Shown: in pieces, positions 5,997 through 7,463 of the stretch
How positions within the stretch are numbered: the stretch's first letter is position 1
Layout of the letters: every line of letters begins with the position of its first letter
Program-made: the position numbers and the translations under genes
Notes under the pieces: model-generated
Seen by the model: only the letters and a program-made list of their open reading frames with translations
The model's database searches: none
Told to the model about the DNA's origin: nothing
Source of the DNA: Bacteroidales bacterium
GTDB lineage: Bacteria; Bacteroidota; Bacteroidia; Bacteroidales; UBA932
NCBI GenBank assembly: GCA_017483985.1
Contig: JAFUUB010000063.1
Span: 1 to 7,463, forward strand
DNA length: 7,463 bases
Direction of reading: 5' to 3'

Positions 5997-6597
5997 AGTA
6001 GAGCAGCAGCCCGGCGACGGCCCCGCCGATGATGACAAGGATGGGGTTGACCTTGCCCCGGTACGAGACGGCGAAGGCGGCGCCGAGCAGGCACCAGCTT
6101 TTCCAGTCGGGGAAATTCTCCACGACGACCGAGAGGGTCGGCACACCCTGGAACCAGGTGGTCTTGACAATGAGGATGACGGCGGCGGCCCCGATGAGCC
6201 CGACTACGGTAGGACGGAGCGCCCCCATGACGCCTTCGAACAGGGTATTGGAGCGGAACTTCGTGTAGAACCGGACAATCAGCAGCATGATGATGAATGA
6301 CGGCAGGACCAGGGCCAGGGTGGCCGTGGCCGAGCCGCAAATCCCGAGCAGATGGTTCCCCGTGGCCTGGTACAGGACGTTGTAGCCGACATAGGTCGCG
6401 GTGTTGATGCCGATAGGCCCCGGGGTCATCTGGGAGATGGCGACGATGTCGGTGAACAGGCTCTCGGTGATCCACGCATGGGCGACCACCACCTCGTTCT
6501 GGATCAAGGAGAGCATGGCGTAGCCGCCGCCGACGGTGAACAGGCCGATGACGAAGAAGGTGCCGGCGAGTTGCAGGAAGAGAAGGAGAAGGGTCAT
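5995..6597 (-). CDS. CHR-family (chromate-type) transporter, second half-size subunit
   Basis: This 200-residue membrane protein is one half of a two-protein CHR transporter, a family described as exporting chromate, though the physiological anion is often unknown. Motifs of a single CHR domain are visible: FTVGGGYAMLSLIQNE at about 20-35, DIVAISQMTPGPIGIN at 50-65, then a glycine-rich segment with YVGYNVLYQATG (69-80) and LPSFIIMLLIVRF (98-110). About five or six hydrophobic segments follow the usual single-domain pattern, and the length is normal for the short-chain type. Its ATG overlaps the stop codon of the upstream CHR gene (ATGA), so the two are translationally coupled and probably form a heterodimer. 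No chromate-responsive regulator is in the window. Confidence 0.9.
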   Translation of the reverse strand: MTLLLLFLQLAGTFFVIGLFTVGGGYAMLSLIQNEVVVAHAWITESLFTDIVAISQMTPGPIGINTATYVGYNVLYQATGNHLLGICGSATATLALVLPSFIIMLLIVRFYTKFRSNTLFEGVMGALRPTVVGLIGAAAVILIVKTTWFQGVPTLSVVVENFPDWKSWCLLGAAFAVSYRGKVNPILVIIGGAVAGLLLY

Positions 6598-7145
6598 GGC
6601 CGGTGCTCCTTATAATAGGTGAGGGCGAAGGCGACGGCCATCACGCAGAGGATGATGTAGATCGGGGACACGTTGAGGAAGGCGACCAGCACGAGCGCCC
6701 CGGCGGCCAGGAGCCAGGCCCACCAGGCCTTGCAACTTTTCTTCGCCATCTGGATCATCGGGACGGCGATCAGGGCGATGACCACCGGCCGGATGCCCTT
6801 GAAGGCGCGTTCCACCCAGGGATTGTCCTTGAAGGCCGTGAAGAACATCGCGATGCCGAGGATGATCAGGAACGACGGGGTGATGGAGCCGAGCGTCGCG
6901 GCGATGCTGCCCTTGACCCCGCGCAGCCGGTAGCCCGCGAAGATGGAGATGTTGACGGCCATGACCCCCGGTGCGGACTGCGACAGGGCCACGATGTCCG
7001 GCAGGTCCTCCTCCGGAATCCACCGCCGCCGCGTCATCTCGTCCTGGATGATGGGTATCATGGCATAGCCCCCGCCGATGGTGAAGGCCCCGACCTTGGC
7101 GAACACGCCGAAAATCTGCCACAGAGAAATCGCTTTCTGTTCCAT
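6594..7145 (-). CDS. CHR-family (chromate-type) transporter, first half-size subunit
   Basis: This 183-residue protein is the partner of the downstream CHR subunit and the first gene of the two-gene operon. Motifs are FTIGGGYAMIPIIQDEM at about 21-37, IVALSQSAPGVMAVNISIFAGYRLRG at 51-76, and ITPSFLIILGIAMFF at 88-102, with five or six hydrophobic segments. The proline motif differs from its partner (SQSAPGVMAVN against SQMTPGPIGIN), as expected for the two complementary halves of a short-chain pair. I chose the ATG at 7145, not the in-frame ATG at 7208. The longer version would be encoded across the -7 box at 7154-7161 and its extra 21 residues have no family character. The gene is divergent from the ribosomal RNA operon. 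Confidence 0.9.
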   Translation of the reverse strand: MEQKAISLWQIFGVFAKVGAFTIGGGYAMIPIIQDEMTRRRWIPEEDLPDIVALSQSAPGVMAVNISIFAGYRLRGVKGSIAATLGSITPSFLIILGIAMFFTAFKDNPWVERAFKGIRPVVIALIAVPMIQMAKKSCKAWWAWLLAAGALVLVAFLNVSPIYIILCVMAVAFALTYYKEHRP

Positions 7146-7153
7146 AACGCCGA

Positions 7154-7161
7154 CAAAGGTA
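7154..7161 (-). promoter_or_regulatory. Promoter of the CHR operon (-7 box)
   Basis: On the minus strand this reads TACCTTTG, a perfect TAnnTTTG box identical to that of the divergent rRNA promoter. It ends eight bases before the ATG at 7145, giving a nearly leaderless message. No TTTG is found 19-21 bases upstream, so the -33 element is weak or absent. Confidence 0.6.
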
Positions 7162-7220
7162 CGAAATCTTCCTGTTATTTCTGCATTCCGGTCGGGGACG
7201 GAACCCAAGTCGAGAAATCC

Positions 7221-7240
7221 GTCAAAAATCTTTCAAAAAA
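7221..7240 (+). promoter_or_regulatory. A/T-rich upstream (UP-like) element of the rRNA promoter
   Basis: GTCAAAAATCTTTCAAAAAA sits directly upstream of the -33 box. Phased A and T tracts at this place are typical of rRNA promoters, where the RNA polymerase alpha subunits bind them. The role here is inferred from position and composition. Confidence 0.5.
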
Positions 7241-7241
7241 T

Positions 7242-7272
7242 TTTGGCGGTTCGAAAAAAGTTCCTACCTTTG
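7242..7272 (+). promoter_or_regulatory. Ribosomal RNA operon promoter
   Basis: TTTG at 7242-7245 and TACCTTTG at 7265-7272 match the Bacteroidota -33 and -7 consensus exactly, with an ideal 19-base spacer. It is the strongest promoter in the window. Transcription should begin around 7277-7280, giving a leader of about 150 bases before 16S rRNA. Confidence 0.85.
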
Positions 7273-7294
7273 CAGTCCCGTTCGAAACGGGGTA

Positions 7295-7307
7295 GTTCGT
7301 TGAAAAT
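7295..7307 (+). promoter_or_regulatory. Possible boxA antitermination site
   Basis: GTTCGTTGAAAAT partly resembles boxA of rRNA leaders (the E. coli form is TGCTCTTTAACA) and lies near the start of the leader, where NusB/NusE binding is expected. The match is imperfect. Confidence 0.3.
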
Positions 7308-7374
7308 ATTGAAAGACTAAAAGTACAAGCAAGTACCGAGATATTGTAACAGATATCAAAGAAAACGAGCGTCA

Positions 7375-7390
7375 GTTTCTTTCGAGAAAC
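7375..7390 (+). other. UUCG-capped hairpin in the rRNA leader
   Basis: GTTTCT (7375-7380) pairs with AGAAAC (7385-7390) across the loop TTCG, a very stable tetraloop in RNA. It stands about 35 bases before the mature 16S 5' end. Confidence 0.6.
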
Positions 7391-7425
7391 GAGTGCCAGG
7401 GGCAGGACTTGAAGTATAGGAATAT

Positions 7426-7463
7426 ACAATGAAGAGTTTGATCCTGGCTCAGGATGAACGCTA
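7426..7463 (+). rRNA. rrs: 16S ribosomal RNA, 5' end only
   Basis: The first 38 bases of 16S rRNA are present and the rest is cut by the window edge. The start ACAATGAAGAGTTTG aligns with E. coli AAATTGAAGAGTTTG, placing the mature 5' end at about 7426. The universal bacterial 27F site is complete at 7433-7452, and GGATGAACGCTA follows, as in Bacteroides-type 16S. The rest of the rRNA operon should continue to the right. Confidence 0.95.

Larger units (their letters stand above)
7273..7425 (+). other. Leader of the rRNA precursor
   Basis: This is the transcribed, non-coding spacer between the rRNA promoter and mature 16S. It contains CCCGTT/AACGGG around a 3-base loop (7277-7291), a boxA-like GTTCGTTGAAAAT (7295-7307), a short direct repeat AAGTAC (7321-7326 and 7331-7336), GATAT/ATATC (7340-7357), and a UUCG-capped stem (7375-7390) flanked by copies of AAACGAG. 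The leader normally carries the antitermination site and one strand of the 16S processing stem. The other strand would lie downstream of 16S, outside the window. Confidence 0.7.

Noticed and set aside
4021..6300. Very long open frame on the plus strand (about 759 codons)
   Set aside because: It lies antisense to the GH20 gene and the second CHR gene, both with clear catalytic or family motifs. Its translation is a low-complexity Asp/Gly/Val/Glu-rich string with no domain. It is a codon-bias shadow in GC-rich DNA.
7146..7208. Longer N-terminus for the first CHR protein from the minus-strand ATG at 7208
   Set aside because: The extension spans the perfect -7 box at 7154-7161, has no hydrophobic or family character, and the typical CHR start follows MEQ at 7145.
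7175..7429. 84-codon minus-strand frame across the rRNA promoter and leader
   Set aside because: It is antisense to a very strong rRNA promoter and leader, which explain the sequence fully.
7421..7463. CRISPR array, tRNA or toxin-antitoxin genes anywhere in the window
   Set aside because: No regularly spaced repeats, no tRNA cloverleaf and no small coupled gene pair of that kind were found. The only RNA gene is the 16S start.

Overview
The window comes from a fairly GC-rich member of the Bacteroidota, most likely Bacteroidales. Several signals agree on this. Promoters have the phylum's TAnnTTTG -7 box instead of a classical -10 (at 2704-2711, 7265-7272 and, on the minus strand, 2694-2701 and 7154-7161). 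Genes lack Shine-Dalgarno sequences. Two secreted proteins are short-signal lipoproteins. The start of a 16S rRNA at the right edge reads ACAATGAAGAGTTTG, the Bacteroides-type 5' end. Genus cannot be decided from 38 bases of 16S.

Layout from left to right. Bases 1-81 are a short flank, too short to assign. Bases 82-1777 are a complete IS1634-type insertion sequence: 18-bp perfect terminal inverted repeats and one intact 529-residue DDE transposase on the plus strand. Bases 1778-1953 are non-coding. They hold a strong hairpin, which could terminate the cyclophilin transcript from the minus strand, and what looks like the translation start of a lost gene that stops after six codons. A minus-strand cyclophilin-type peptidyl-prolyl isomerase lipoprotein (1954-2676) is divergent from a plus-strand polysaccharide flippase of the MATE/MVF type (2720-4213). 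Their promoters sit back to back in a 43-bp gap. The flippase runs tail-to-tail into a GH20 beta-N-acetylhexosaminidase lipoprotein on the minus strand (4192-5898), with a 22-bp overlap. Upstream of it, also on the minus strand, is a translationally coupled pair of half-size CHR-family (chromate-type) transporter proteins (6594-7145, then 5995-6597). The right end is a divergent rRNA promoter with an A/T-rich upstream tract, a leader of about 150 bases and the first bases of 16S rRNA.

The genes do not form one pathway. The isomerase, flippase and hexosaminidase are all envelope functions: protein folding at a membrane surface, export of lipid-linked glycans, and trimming of N-acetylhexosamine-containing glycans. 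The CHR pair is a separate two-gene operon. Only the transposon is clearly mobile.

I found no convincing undescribed multi-gene system. The points most worth a second look are the scar to the right of the insertion sequence (orphan leader plus six-codon start), the 10-bp direct repeats just inside both ends of the element, the almost leaderless divergent promoter arrangement, and the repeat and hairpin structure in the rRNA leader.
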